A DNA stretch of 64,000 bases from MFD04716-140 sp963703125 (lineage in GTDB: Bacteria; Bacteroidota; Bacteroidia; Flavobacteriales; Flavobacteriaceae). Location: positions 682,001-746,000 of the forward strand of contig OY969790.1 in NCBI GenBank assembly GCA_963703125.1, read 5' to 3'. Positions within the stretch are counted from its first letter, which is position 1; every line of letters starts with the position of its first letter. Positions 43,767 through 53,159 of this stretch are shown here, in pieces. The notes beneath the pieces are model-generated. The model did no database searches and was not told the DNA's origin. It saw nothing but the letters and a program-made list of their open reading frames with translations. Both the position numbers and the translations under genes were made by a program.

Positions 43767-44465
43767 ATGAAAAAGATAATCATTTCAATTATAGCATTGT
43801 GCAGTGTTTGTTTCCAAACAATTGAAGCCCAGAACGGTTGCAGTAAATATTATCCAATGGTCGAAGGGTCTTCCTTTCAATACACCATGACCAATAAGAA
43901 AGGAAAGACCGAAGGGGTTACCGATTATAAAATTACCGATGTGGATACCAATAACGGAAGCACCAAGGCCACGATGAACATTAAATATACCGATGAAAAA
44001 GGCAAAGAAATTTATGTTACGAATTTTACCCTGACTTGCAGTGATGGCGGTGTAAAAATTGATTACAACTCACTAATGCCTTCCCAAATGATGAAGCAAT
44101 ATGAGGAAATGGGCATGGAAATGGATATTACGGGCACTGATATTGAAATCCCCAATAATTTAATTGTAGGGCAAGAACTGGCTGATGCCAACGTTTCACT
44201 TACCATGAAAATGACCGGTATGAAAATGACCGTCACCGTTGACCAGATAAATCGAAAAGTCGAAAAAAAGGAAAGTCTAACAACATCGGCTGGCACTTTT
44301 GACTGTTATCTCATTTCGGAGGATACTGTTTCGGAAGTCATGGGCGCCAAACAAGAAATGCAAGCCAAACTTTGGATTGCGGAAGGTGTGGGTATGGTAC
44401 GACAAGAAACCTATAAAAAGAATGGCGACCTTATGACCAAAATGGAATTGACCAAACTCAATTAA
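43767..44465 (+). CDS. Exported protein of TapB/DUF3108-like type
   Basis: A 232-residue protein with a signal peptide (about 1-21, ending IEAQNG) and a single beta-rich domain. The tract YYPMVEGSSFQYTMTNKKGK near residue 27 and AGTFDCYLISED near 170 resemble proteins with a calycin-like DUF3108/TapB fold. Function unknown. Only 61 bases separate it from the upstream OmpA-family gene, so the two may be co-transcribed. Confidence 0.65.
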   Translation: MKKIIISIIALCSVCFQTIEAQNGCSKYYPMVEGSSFQYTMTNKKGKTEGVTDYKITDVDTNNGSTKATMNIKYTDEKGKEIYVTNFTLTCSDGGVKIDYNSLMPSQMMKQYEEMGMEMDITGTDIEIPNNLIVGQELADANVSLTMKMTGMKMTVTVDQINRKVEKKESLTTSAGTFDCYLISEDTVSEVMGAKQEMQAKLWIAEGVGMVRQETYKKNGDLMTKMELTKLN

Positions 44466-44501
44466 TGATTAGCTAGATTAAGAAATTTACGAAACCGAGG
44501 C

Positions 44502-45218
44502 TTACACTATGGTTTTTTCTTTTAAAATTTCAGCTTCAAAGAGATTTTCAAAATGGCATAACAATTTTTGTTTGACCTCCCTCAGGGACACTTCTTTTTT
44601 TCCCAATTCCATATTCAAGGAAGTAACTGCCTTGCCCCTGATGCCACAGGGAATCATCAAGTCAAAATAACCCAGATCTGTATTGACATTTAATGCAAAA
44701 CCGTGCATGGTCACCCAACGGCTGGCCCGTACGCCCATGGCGCAAATTTTTCGGGCGAAAGGTGTGCCTACGTCTAACCAGACCCCTGTTTCACCGAGAG
44801 ATCTCTCTGCTTTTAAACCGTATTCGGCCAAGGTCAGTATGACCATTTCTTCCAAAAACCGAAGGTATTTATGGATATCAGTAAAAAAATTGTCCAAATC
44901 CAGGATAGGGTATCCGACAATTTGCCCCGGACCGTGATAGGTAATGTCCCCACCCCTATTTATTTTATAAAAACTGGCTCCTTTTTCGGCAAGTTGTTTT
45001 TCATTTACAAGGAGATTGGTGATATCCCCACTTTTTCCCAAGGTATACACATGTGGGTGTTCAACAAACAGAAAATGGTTGGGTGTTTGTATTTGGGATT
45101 CTTCCCTCCTATTTCTGATTTTAAGATCTACCGTTTTTTGGAATAAAAGTTCTTGATAGTCCCAAGTTTCCTTATAATCCTTTAGACCAAGATCTTGTAT
45201 GGCTACCTTCTTGTTCAT
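44502..45218 (-). CDS. lipB: Octanoyltransferase (lipoyl(octanoyl) transferase)
   Basis: Transfers octanoate from acyl carrier protein to the lipoyl domains of E2 subunits and GcvH, the first step of lipoate attachment; it would serve the PdhC lipoyl domains in this window. The 238-residue protein has the family tract RGGDITYHGPGQIVGYPILDL, the lysine in ARKICAMGVRASRWVTMHGFALNV and the catalytic cysteine in IPCGI. The start ATG overlaps the stop of the upstream lipoprotein gene (ATGA). Confidence 0.93.
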   Translation of the reverse strand: MNKKVAIQDLGLKDYKETWDYQELLFQKTVDLKIRNRREESQIQTPNHFLFVEHPHVYTLGKSGDITNLLVNEKQLAEKGASFYKINRGGDITYHGPGQIVGYPILDLDNFFTDIHKYLRFLEEMVILTLAEYGLKAERSLGETGVWLDVGTPFARKICAMGVRASRWVTMHGFALNVNTDLGYFDLMIPCGIRGKAVTSLNMELGKKEVSLREVKQKLLCHFENLFEAEILKEKTIV

Positions 45219-46009
45219 TTATCAAATTCGACCTCAATGTTAAAAAACTCAGGATCATTGTTAGCTTCGAACATGTTGGCCTCCAGTTCAATTCCTTTGA
45301 AATCTGAAAGAATTCTGGCATGGGTATTACTCACACTTTTAACCTTGTACGGAAACCTATATATCTGTTTAAAGCGAATCATATCAACAAAAGGATCATC
45401 GGCTTTTAATGCGGTATCCTTTTTCTTTTCCATTTCCGCAATGGCTTCTTTAGTAACTGTTCTACTAAACCGGGAAGGAGTAAAAGTGGTCTTGAACGAT
45501 TTGGCCATTGAGAAAAAATCCTCCATACCTTCCTTTTTTTGTCCAGTAGGGTCGATTGTCTGATTGGGGTCGGCACCCATACCGCCCCTAGGATTCATTA
45601 TTTGGTCCAATTCCTTTATATCGGCCTTCTTGACTGCTTCTGCAAATTTTGAAATATCATCCAGATTTTTAAAGACATAGGTCAGTCGCATATCCATTTG
45701 CTTTGCTTCCTCGCTCATTTTCATTGAAAACTGCAATGGACGTAAGGCTTGCAACTTTTCCTGTTCACTTTTGGATAATTTGGAAATACTATCTCTCTTT
45801 TGATCCAAGAAAGTCGCAAAATTGATTAGGGTGTCTATTGATTTCGACGGAGGTAGCGAATCCGAAAGACCTCCCATTCCCATCATTTCGGACATATCAA
45901 AGCCTAGTTCGTAGCTTCCACTACCGTCAGCATTGAAATTAATTTCCTCACGAATCTGGCAACTGACAATAAACAATATCAGGGCAATCACTACTATTGT
46001 ACTTCTCAT
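45215..46009 (-). CDS. Conserved lipoprotein, function unknown
   Basis: A 264-residue lipoprotein; signal peptide ending LFIVSCQIREE with lipobox Cys near residue 17. Next comes a tract typical of a flavobacterial family, INFNADGSGSYELGFDMSEMMGMG. The remainder is helix-rich with a long charged region (55-180). No catalytic motif. It sits between the YqaE-like gene and lipB, overlapping lipB by 4 bases. Confidence 0.7.
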   Translation of the reverse strand: MRSTIVVIALILFIVSCQIREEINFNADGSGSYELGFDMSEMMGMGGLSDSLPPSKSIDTLINFATFLDQKRDSISKLSKSEQEKLQALRPLQFSMKMSEEAKQMDMRLTYVFKNLDDISKFAEAVKKADIKELDQIMNPRGGMGADPNQTIDPTGQKKEGMEDFFSMAKSFKTTFTPSRFSRTVTKEAIAEMEKKKDTALKADDPFVDMIRFKQIYRFPYKVKSVSNTHARILSDFKGIELEANMFEANNDPEFFNIEVEFDK

Positions 46010-46045
46010 TGGACTATTAAATTTAGAAATACAAAGATACGATGT

Positions 46046-46201
46046 TCAGTTCGGATTATTTAAAATCACCAGTGCCGCAATGACCCCAGGCACCCATCCA
46101 CAGAATGTAAGCAACAATACGATTAGAAAAGAACCGCAACCTTTTCCAATAACCGACAAGGGCGGAAAAATGATTGCCAATATGACTCTGATTAAACTCA
46201 T
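46046..46201 (-). CDS. YqaE/Pmp3-family small membrane protein
   Basis: A 51-residue protein starting MSLIRVILAIIFPPLSVIGK and ending GVIAALVILNNPN. It has two hydrophobic helices (about 3-20 and 24-47) around the Pmp3/YqaE tract IFPPLSV and a second-helix CGWVPGVIAAL, the hallmark of this small stress-related membrane protein family. The gene is easily missed because it is short. It precedes the lipoprotein and lipB genes on the same strand with 36 bases between. Confidence 0.85.
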   Translation of the reverse strand: MSLIRVILAIIFPPLSVIGKGCGSFLIVLLLTFCGWVPGVIAALVILNNPN

Positions 46202-46331
46202 TTTGCGATTTATTGATTGATGTACTTATATGACGTAAATTAGGAACTTTTGTTACGATATTCATCTTATAAACCTTAAACCGGACATATTCAAGACAAA
46301 ACCAAACGGATTCAAATTACGTAATTAAAAT

Positions 46332-47066
46332 ATGGGCAGATTGTATGGTATGGTTCCAGTTTCAAAATTAATAGTGTTGACTTTTATTATTATGGCCTGC
46401 GGAAAGGACCATATTTCTAACAATGTAGGTGAGGGCCCTTATTCGGAACCCGAAAGTAATTTAAGATTTTCATATCTCGCCTTAGGTGATAGCTATACGG
46501 TCGGTGAAAGTGTAGCCAGCAATAAAAGTTTTCCTGCCCAATTGTCAAAACAACTCAAAAAAGACCTTTCAGCCAAAATTGATTTGGAAATTATCGCGAC
46601 TACAGGATGGCGAACGGATAATTTATTGGATGCACTTAAAAATAAACCGAAAAATCCCACTTATGACTTTGTGACCTTATTAATAGGCGTAAACAATCAA
46701 TACCAAGGAAGACCATTTGAGCAATACGAAGAAGATTTTCCCAAATTACTGAATCATGCCCTATCATATGCAGGAGGAGACCCAAGTAGGGTCGCCGTTA
46801 TTTCGATACCTGATTATGGATATACACCTTTTGGCCAACATCGTGACACGCTTAAAATTTCAAGTGAAATAGATGCATACAATACCTTTGCGCAAAGCAC
46901 TTCTGTTGCCGCTGGCGTAAAGTTCATAGATATTACCGACATTACCAGACGAGGATTGGATGAACCAAACTTAGTTGCCAATGATGGGTTACACCCCTCT
47001 GGAGATGCCTATGGTATTTTTGTCTCCCGAATTGCCCCTTTTATTTCAGCCCAATTGAAAGATTAA
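46332..47066 (+). CDS. SGNH/GDSL-type hydrolase lipoprotein
   Basis: A 244-residue lipoprotein with signal peptide ending IIMACGKD and an SGNH hydrolase domain: block I ALGDSYTVGE (nucleophile Ser in GDS), block III GVNNQYQ and block V DGLHPSG with the catalytic Asp and His. Probably an esterase acting on acetylated glycans or lipids outside the cytoplasm; substrate unknown. The lysS promoter lies over its 3' end. Confidence 0.87.
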   Translation: MGRLYGMVPVSKLIVLTFIIMACGKDHISNNVGEGPYSEPESNLRFSYLALGDSYTVGESVASNKSFPAQLSKQLKKDLSAKIDLEIIATTGWRTDNLLDALKNKPKNPTYDFVTLLIGVNNQYQGRPFEQYEEDFPKLLNHALSYAGGDPSRVAVISIPDYGYTPFGQHRDTLKISSEIDAYNTFAQSTSVAAGVKFIDITDITRRGLDEPNLVANDGLHPSGDAYGIFVSRIAPFISAQLKD

Positions 47067-47085
47067 CCCAATGTGCTTATATTTG
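47055..47085 (+). promoter_or_regulatory. lysS promoter, Bacteroidota type
   Basis: TTG at 47055-47057 and TATATTTG at 47078-47085, with a 20-base spacer. The minus-33 element lies inside the end of the SGNH hydrolase gene. It predicts transcription from about 47092, which supports the ATG at 47106 as the lysS start. Confidence 0.6.
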
Positions 47086-47105
47086 CAGCCTTAATCGCCA
47101 AGTAT

Positions 47106-48797
47106 ATGCAGCTTTCGGAACAAGAAGTAATTAGAAGGGAAAAATTGACCAAATTAAGGGAAATGGGAATCAACCCATATCCCGCAGCTTTATACCCTGT
47201 CGACACTACTACAAAAAAGATAAAATCAGATTTTTCCGAGGGCAAGAAAGTAGTGATTTCCGGTAGATTAATGTCCCGTAGAATACAGGGGAAAGCTTCT
47301 TTTGCCGAACTTCAAGATAGTGAAGGCCGTATTCAAGTTTATTTCAATCGCGATGAGATATGTCAAGACGAAGACAAAATATTATACAATGAAGTCTATA
47401 AAAAGTTACTTGACATTGGAGATATAATTGGCATTGAAGGCGAGCTTTTTACGACACAGGTAGGCGAAAAGACGGTAATGGTCAAGAATTTTACGATGCT
47501 GAGTAAGGCTCTTAGACCATTGCCACTGCCAAAACAGGATGCCGAAGGGAAAATTTTTGATGAGTTTAATGATCCAGAGTTACGATATAGACAGCGGTAT
47601 GTTGATTTGGTGGTAAATCCAAAAGTGAAGGAAACCTTTATCAAACGCACCAAAATAACGAATACCATACGTCAATTTTACAACGAACGGGGATATCTTG
47701 AGGTTGAAACTCCTATTCTACAGCCCATTCCAGGTGGTGCCGCTGCCCGGCCATTTTTAACGCATCACAATGCCTTGAATATCCCTTTGTATCTGCGTAT
47801 CGCCAATGAGCTCTATTTGAAAAGATTGATCGTAGGCGGTTTCGATGGCGTATACGAATTCTCCAAGGACTTTCGGAATGAGGGAATGGATCGTACGCAC
47901 AATCCCGAGTTCACCGTTATGGAACTTTATGTTGCTTATAAGGATTATCATTGGATGATGGATACAACGGAAGCACTTCTTGAAAGGGTGGCAATTGAGG
48001 CCAATGGCTCCTCAAAAGTGACGGTCGGCAAAAATGAAATAGAATTTAAAGCACCTTATCCTCGGGTGCCTATTCTAGAGGCCATTAGAATTCATACCGG
48101 TTTTGATGTAGCCGGAATGGATGAAAACCAGCTGCGCGAAGTTGCCAGAAAATTACATGTAGATGCTGATGAGAGTATGGGAGTTGGCAAACTGATCGAC
48201 GAGATTTTCGGGGAGAAATGTGAACACCACTACATTCAACCAACCTTCATTACCGACTATCCAAAGGAAATGAGTCCCTTGACAAAAGAGCATAGGGACA
48301 ACCCTGCGTTGACCGAACGTTTCGAATTAATGGTGAATGGCAAGGAAATTGCCAATGCCTATTCAGAGCTCAACGACCCGATTGATCAACGCGAGCGTTT
48401 TGAAGAGCAATTGAAACTCTCCGAGAAAGGGGATGACGAAGCCATGTTCATCGACCAAGATTTCTTAAGGGCTTTGGAATATGGTATGCCCCCTACTTCA
48501 GGAATAGGAATCGGTATAGACCGTTTGGTGATGCTGATGACCAATAATTCTTCGATTCAAGAAGTGTTGTTCTTCCCTCAAATGAGACCGGAAAAAAAGC
48601 AAGTGGAATTAAGTGAGGAAGAAAAGGTCATTATCGATTTGCTTAAACCTACCGGCAGTCTCGAATTAAATGATTTAAAATCAAAATCGGGCCTCAGCGG
48701 TAAAAAATGGGACAAGTCCATAAAAGCACTTTCCAGTCATGATTTGATCAAAGTAGTCGTAGAAGGGGAACTAAAGAAGGTAGCCTTAAAAGCTTAG
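47106..48797 (+). CDS. lysS: Lysyl-tRNA synthetase (class II)
   Basis: Charges tRNA-Lys. 563 residues from the ATG at 47106 (MQLSEQEVIRREKLTKLREM); upstream codons in the same frame lie in the promoter. The N-terminal anticodon-binding OB domain (about 50-160) is followed by the class II core with motif 2 (FRNEGMDRTHNPEFT) and motif 3 (GIGIGIDRLVMLM near 490). About 65 residues follow motif 3 and end in a small helical extension (SLELNDLKSKSGLSGKKWDK onward), longer than in E. coli LysS; its purpose is unknown. Confidence 0.95.
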   Translation: MQLSEQEVIRREKLTKLREMGINPYPAALYPVDTTTKKIKSDFSEGKKVVISGRLMSRRIQGKASFAELQDSEGRIQVYFNRDEICQDEDKILYNEVYKKLLDIGDIIGIEGELFTTQVGEKTVMVKNFTMLSKALRPLPLPKQDAEGKIFDEFNDPELRYRQRYVDLVVNPKVKETFIKRTKITNTIRQFYNERGYLEVETPILQPIPGGAAARPFLTHHNALNIPLYLRIANELYLKRLIVGGFDGVYEFSKDFRNEGMDRTHNPEFTVMELYVAYKDYHWMMDTTEALLERVAIEANGSSKVTVGKNEIEFKAPYPRVPILEAIRIHTGFDVAGMDENQLREVARKLHVDADESMGVGKLIDEIFGEKCEHHYIQPTFITDYPKEMSPLTKEHRDNPALTERFELMVNGKEIANAYSELNDPIDQRERFEEQLKLSEKGDDEAMFIDQDFLRALEYGMPPTSGIGIGIDRLVMLMTNNSSIQEVLFFPQMRPEKKQVELSEEEKVIIDLLKPTGSLELNDLKSKSGLSGKKWDKSIKALSSHDLIKVVVEGELKKVALKA

Positions 48798-48904
48798 GAT
48801 AATATATCGATTCCCAGAAATTTATAATGGGTAATTCGTCATGTCAGCCTTATTTAACCCCTAAAATTTTCCTATATTTATAGTTGGTACCTAATCAACT
48901 ATAA

Positions 48905-51644
48905 TTGAAAAGCAAGGTTTTTACGGCATTACTCCTATTGACGGCCATTGCCGTAATGATTTATTTATGGACTTCATTGAAACCCGTTGCCAAGGTCGAC
49001 TTCAGCACACAAATAAAACCCATCCTAAATAGCAAATGCATTGCTTGCCATGGAGGTGTCAAACAAAATGGTGGATTTAGTCTTCTATTTGAAGAAGAGG
49101 CATTTGCCATAAACAAATCTGGGAAACCCGCCATTGTGCGTGGTGATGCTTCTGCAAGTGAATTGATAAAACGCGTTCATGAGGATGATCCTGAACTTCG
49201 AATGCCCTATGAAAAACCAAAACTATCCGACGAGGAAATCGATCTATTGACCCGATGGATAAACCAAGGGGCAAAATGGGGACAACACTGGGCCTACTCC
49301 CTTCCTGAAAAAGTAGATGTTCCAATAGTTACAACGGAAGCTGGATTTTCACCCAATGTTACTTCCGAATTTATAAAAAACAATATCGATAATTTTATTC
49401 TCACCCGACTGGACAATGAAAAATTGGGGCCGAGCAAGCCAGCAGAAAAAAACATAATTTCAAGAAGAGTCGCACTTGACATTACAGGTTTACCTCCAAG
49501 CAAATCGCTGGCAAAAAAGTTTGATGAGGGAGCCATTTCTTACGAAACCCTAGTTGACAGCCTATTGAGTCAAAACACCTATGGTGAAAAATGGGCTACT
49601 TGGTGGTTCGACCTAGCCCGATATGCCGATTCCAAAGGCTATGAAAAAGATCAAGGCAGAGAAATCTGGCAGTACCGCGACTGGGTGATAAAGGCATTTA
49701 ACAAAGACCAACCTTTTGATCAATTTACAATCGATCAACTTGCTGGTGACCTACTCCCCCAACCGTCAACGGACCAACTGATTGCAACGGCCTTCCATAG
49801 AAATACAATGAACAACGATGAGGGAGGAACCGATGATGAGGAATTTAGGGTAGCCACCGTAATCGATCGTGTAAATACCACTTTTGAAGTATGGCAAAGT
49901 ACCACTATAGGTTGTGTTCAATGCCACAGCCATCCATACGATCCGTTCAAGCACGAAGAGTATTATAAAACAATGGCATTTTTTAATAATTCAAGAGATG
50001 AGGACACGCCGGACGAATCACCAACACTCAAATTTTATTCACCAGAACAACAAAAAAAGGTTGATGGAATAACGCAATGGATTTCCAAATATGGAAATGA
50101 AAATTCGGTAAAACAACTTAAAAAATTCCTTCAATTTACAGAACCTGTTTACAAAGCACACTCTTTTACCAATTTCGTAAATGGGGCTTATGATGATCAT
50201 GCATCTTTCGTTCTTTGGGGCAATGGACACTGCACTTTGGAAAATGCCTTTATGGAAAAGGCCAATTATATTTACCTGAAATATAATTCACATTATGAAG
50301 GTACTCAAATTACCATTCGCGAAAAGAACGTGGAAGGTAAAATCCTGGCCCATTTTACCATAGGCAAAACAAAAGGAAATAGGATTACAAAATTTCCAAT
50401 TCTGAACATTGCCACTAAAACCGATCTATTTTTTGAGGTGAACAACCCAAGGGTTCCAAAAGCATACAATGCGATCAATGTTTACTGGGCAGCTTTTTTG
50501 AGTGATATCCCCGGTTCCAAGGAATCTGGCTTTTCCTCTATTGACCAAAATTTTATGGAGTTGTTAAATGCTGAGGTGCCCACCATTCCAATCATGGCCG
50601 AAAATCCCCAGCATATGCACCGAACCACCCAGCTTTTTGATCGTGGTAATTGGCTATTGAAAACAGATACCATTCGTCCGCAAACTCCCGAAATCCTTAA
50701 TCAATGGGAGGATGATTGGCCCGAAAATCGACTCGGGTTTTCAAAATGGATTGTGGATAAGAAGAACCCATTGACAGCCCGTACCTTGGTAAACAGGGTT
50801 TGGCATCAAATTTTCGGAAGGGGACTTGTTTCCACCATCGAAGATATCGGTTCACAATCCGAGCCACCCTCCCATCCTGAGTTGTTGGACTGGCTTTCAC
50901 TTCGGCTTATGAACCAACATGCTTGGAGCATAAAAGCACTTGTCAAGGAAATCGTATTATCCGGCACCTACAGGCAAAGTTCTGAGAGCAGTCCGGAACT
51001 ATACCAAACCGACCCAGAAAACAAATTTTACGCCAGGGGCTCCAAGAATCCGCCTTAGTGCCGAACAAATACGAGATCAGGCGTTGGCAGTATCAGGTAT
51101 ATTGAGTTCTAAAATGTATGGTCCTGGTGTTATGCCACCACAACCGGATAAGGTTTGGCAAGTAGTTTACAATGGGGATCAATGGATAGAAAGTAAGGGA
51201 GAAGACCGCTATCGACGTGGAATATATACCTATCTAAAAAGAACGAGCCCCTATCCATCATTCCTGACTTTTGACGCAGGAAGTAGGGAAGTGTGTACCA
51301 TACGCAGAACGACTACAAACACACCCTTACAAGCTTTGGTCACCTTAAACGATCCGGTTTATCTGGAAGCTTCCTACCACCTGGCGAAATCATCTTTGAT
51401 ACAAGGTGATATTAACAACAGCATAAGGCTGGCGTATGAAAAGGCGACTTATGCTAAAATTGAGCCCAAAACCCTTGAGGCGTTGCATGAATTATATCAA
51501 ACCTCTTTAAAGGAATTTAAAAGCAATTCGGAAGCGCCATCCATGTTTCTAAAGCAAGAAGAACGGCCGTCTCCCGAGTTGAGTGCACTCACCGTTGTAG
51601 CCAATGCGATTATGAACCTGGATGAATTTTTAACAAAAGCCTAA
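48905..51644 (+). pseudogene. Planctomycete-type cytochrome c / DUF1549 / DUF1553 protein, frameshifted
   Basis: An exported membrane-anchored protein with an N-terminal helix (about 5-22), a heme-binding CIACH at residues 45-49 (PSCyt1 domain), a DUF1549 domain (about 160-350, ARYADSKGYEKDQGREIWQYRD) and a DUF1553 domain (from about 600). In planctomycetes and Bacteroidota this architecture goes with a DUF1501 partner and is linked to breakdown of sulfated or complex sugars. The frame stops at 51058, but the rest of DUF1553 continues in the next frame to 51644 (RIRLSAEQIRDQALAVSG). Dropping one G in the A-GGGG run near 51034 restores one protein of about 912 residues. Start is TTG at 48905; ATG at 48956 is too far in. 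Sequencing error or true mutation cannot be told apart. Confidence 0.75.
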
Positions 51645-53156
51645 TGGACGATATCATACAAAGATTGATTCAGGAAAAAATAGCTCGCGAAACCCAGGCG
51701 AAAACACGAAGGCATTTTATTAAAGAATGTGCAACTGGTATTGGAGGATTGGCTTTAAGTTCTATTTTCATGGGCTGTGATCCATTGGGCAAATCTATAA
51801 AAAAACCGGGTATGGCCTTTTCGGAGCGTGATTTGAATCCGCTTTCTACATTGGCCCCGCCGTTCGCCCCCAAAGTAAAATCGGTCATTTACTTACACAT
51901 GGCCGGATCGCCCTCACAGTTGGAAATGTTCGATTATAAACCCACACTTCAAAAATTGAACAATCAAGATTGTCCGCAATCTTTGCTTCAGGGGAAGAAA
52001 TTCGCATTCATTAAGGGTACGCCCAAATTACTGGGGCCACAAGCAGAATTCAAACAAGAGGGTCAATCCGGAAATTGGGTGTCGGACTTTCTACCTCATT
52101 TTAAAAAAGTAGTGGATGAAGTTGCATTTCTGAAAGCGGTACACACGGATCAATTCAATCATGGCCCCGCACAATTGTTCATGCATACAGGAGGGCCAAG
52201 ATTGGGAAGGCCGAGTATAGGCTCTTGGGTAACCTATGGATTAGGGTCTGAAAATCAAAATCTACCCGGTTTTGTAGTACTCACGTCTGGCGGAAATAAT
52301 CCGGATGCAGGAAAAAGTGTGTGGGGAAGCGGATTTTTACCTTCAGTCTACCAAGGGGTACAATGTAGATCTCAAGGAGATCCCGTGCTTTATATCGAGG
52401 ACCCAGATGGCATTACCCGCGACCTCAAAAAAAGTACCATTGAAGCGATAAACAAAATAAATAAAGAAGAGTATCTGAGGTATGCCGATCCTGAAATTCT
52501 AGCGCGCATAAACCAATATGAAATGGCATATCGTATGCAAATTGCGGTTCCGGAAGTTATGAATATTGAAAATGAACCGGAAAGCATGAAGCAAATGTAC
52601 GGGGTTCAGCCAGGCAAAGAGTCGTTCGCCAATAATTGCCTTTTGGCTCGCAAATTAGTGGAGGATGGTGTACGATTTGTGCAGTTATTCGATTGGGGAT
52701 GGGATAGCCATGGCACCGACCATACAACAGCCGTAGACCTCGGACTCCGCAATAAATGCAAAGAAATTGACAGACCCATTGCAGCGTTGATTTTAGACTT
52801 GAAGCAGCGCGGACTATTGGATGAGACATTGATAGTTTGGGGCGGTGAGTTCGGGAGAACCCCAATGCAGGAAAATAGGGGCAATAAAGAGATGGGCTTC
52901 AAAGGAAGGGGACCATCACGGTGATGCCTTTACCATGTGGATGGCCGGTGGTGGCATTAAAAAAGGTGCCTGTCATGGCAAAACCGATGATATTGGCTTT
53001 TTAGGATTGGAAGGTCGCGTATCCGTTCATGATATACATGCTACCATTCTACATCTTTTAGGTTTTGACCACGAACAATTTACCTTTGATTTTCAGGGAA
53101 GGCCCTTTCGTTTAACGGATGTCGAAGGAGAAGTGATCAAAGAAATTTTGGCTTGA
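51644..53156 (+). pseudogene. DUF1501 (sulfatase-like) protein, frameshifted
   Basis: Partner of the upstream DUF1553 gene, overlapping it by one base. The N-terminus has a twin-arginine motif (RRHFIKECATGIGG) followed by a lipobox-like FMGC, suggesting a Tat-exported lipoprotein. The DUF1501 fold is alkaline-phosphatase-like; LYLHMAGSPSQLEMFDYKP, FNHGPAQLFMHTG, WDSHG and GGEFGRTPMQ are visible. The first frame stops at 52924; the conserved GRDHHGDAFTMWMAGGG continues in the next frame to 53156. Removing one G from the A-GGGG run near 52907 restores GRDHH and a protein of about 503 residues. Confidence 0.75.
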
Positions 53157-53159
53157 TCT

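Noticed and set aside
46056..46265. 69-residue minus-strand frame starting MNIVTKVPNLRHIS
   Set aside because: It overlaps the YqaE/Pmp3 gene in another frame. The YqaE translation has clear family motifs, this one does not.
48905..53156. Programmed +1 ribosomal frameshifting as the main explanation for both shifts
   Set aside because: No stimulatory structure or known shift motif beyond AGG-G was seen; an extra G from sequencing or mutation is simpler. Kept only as one option in the findings.
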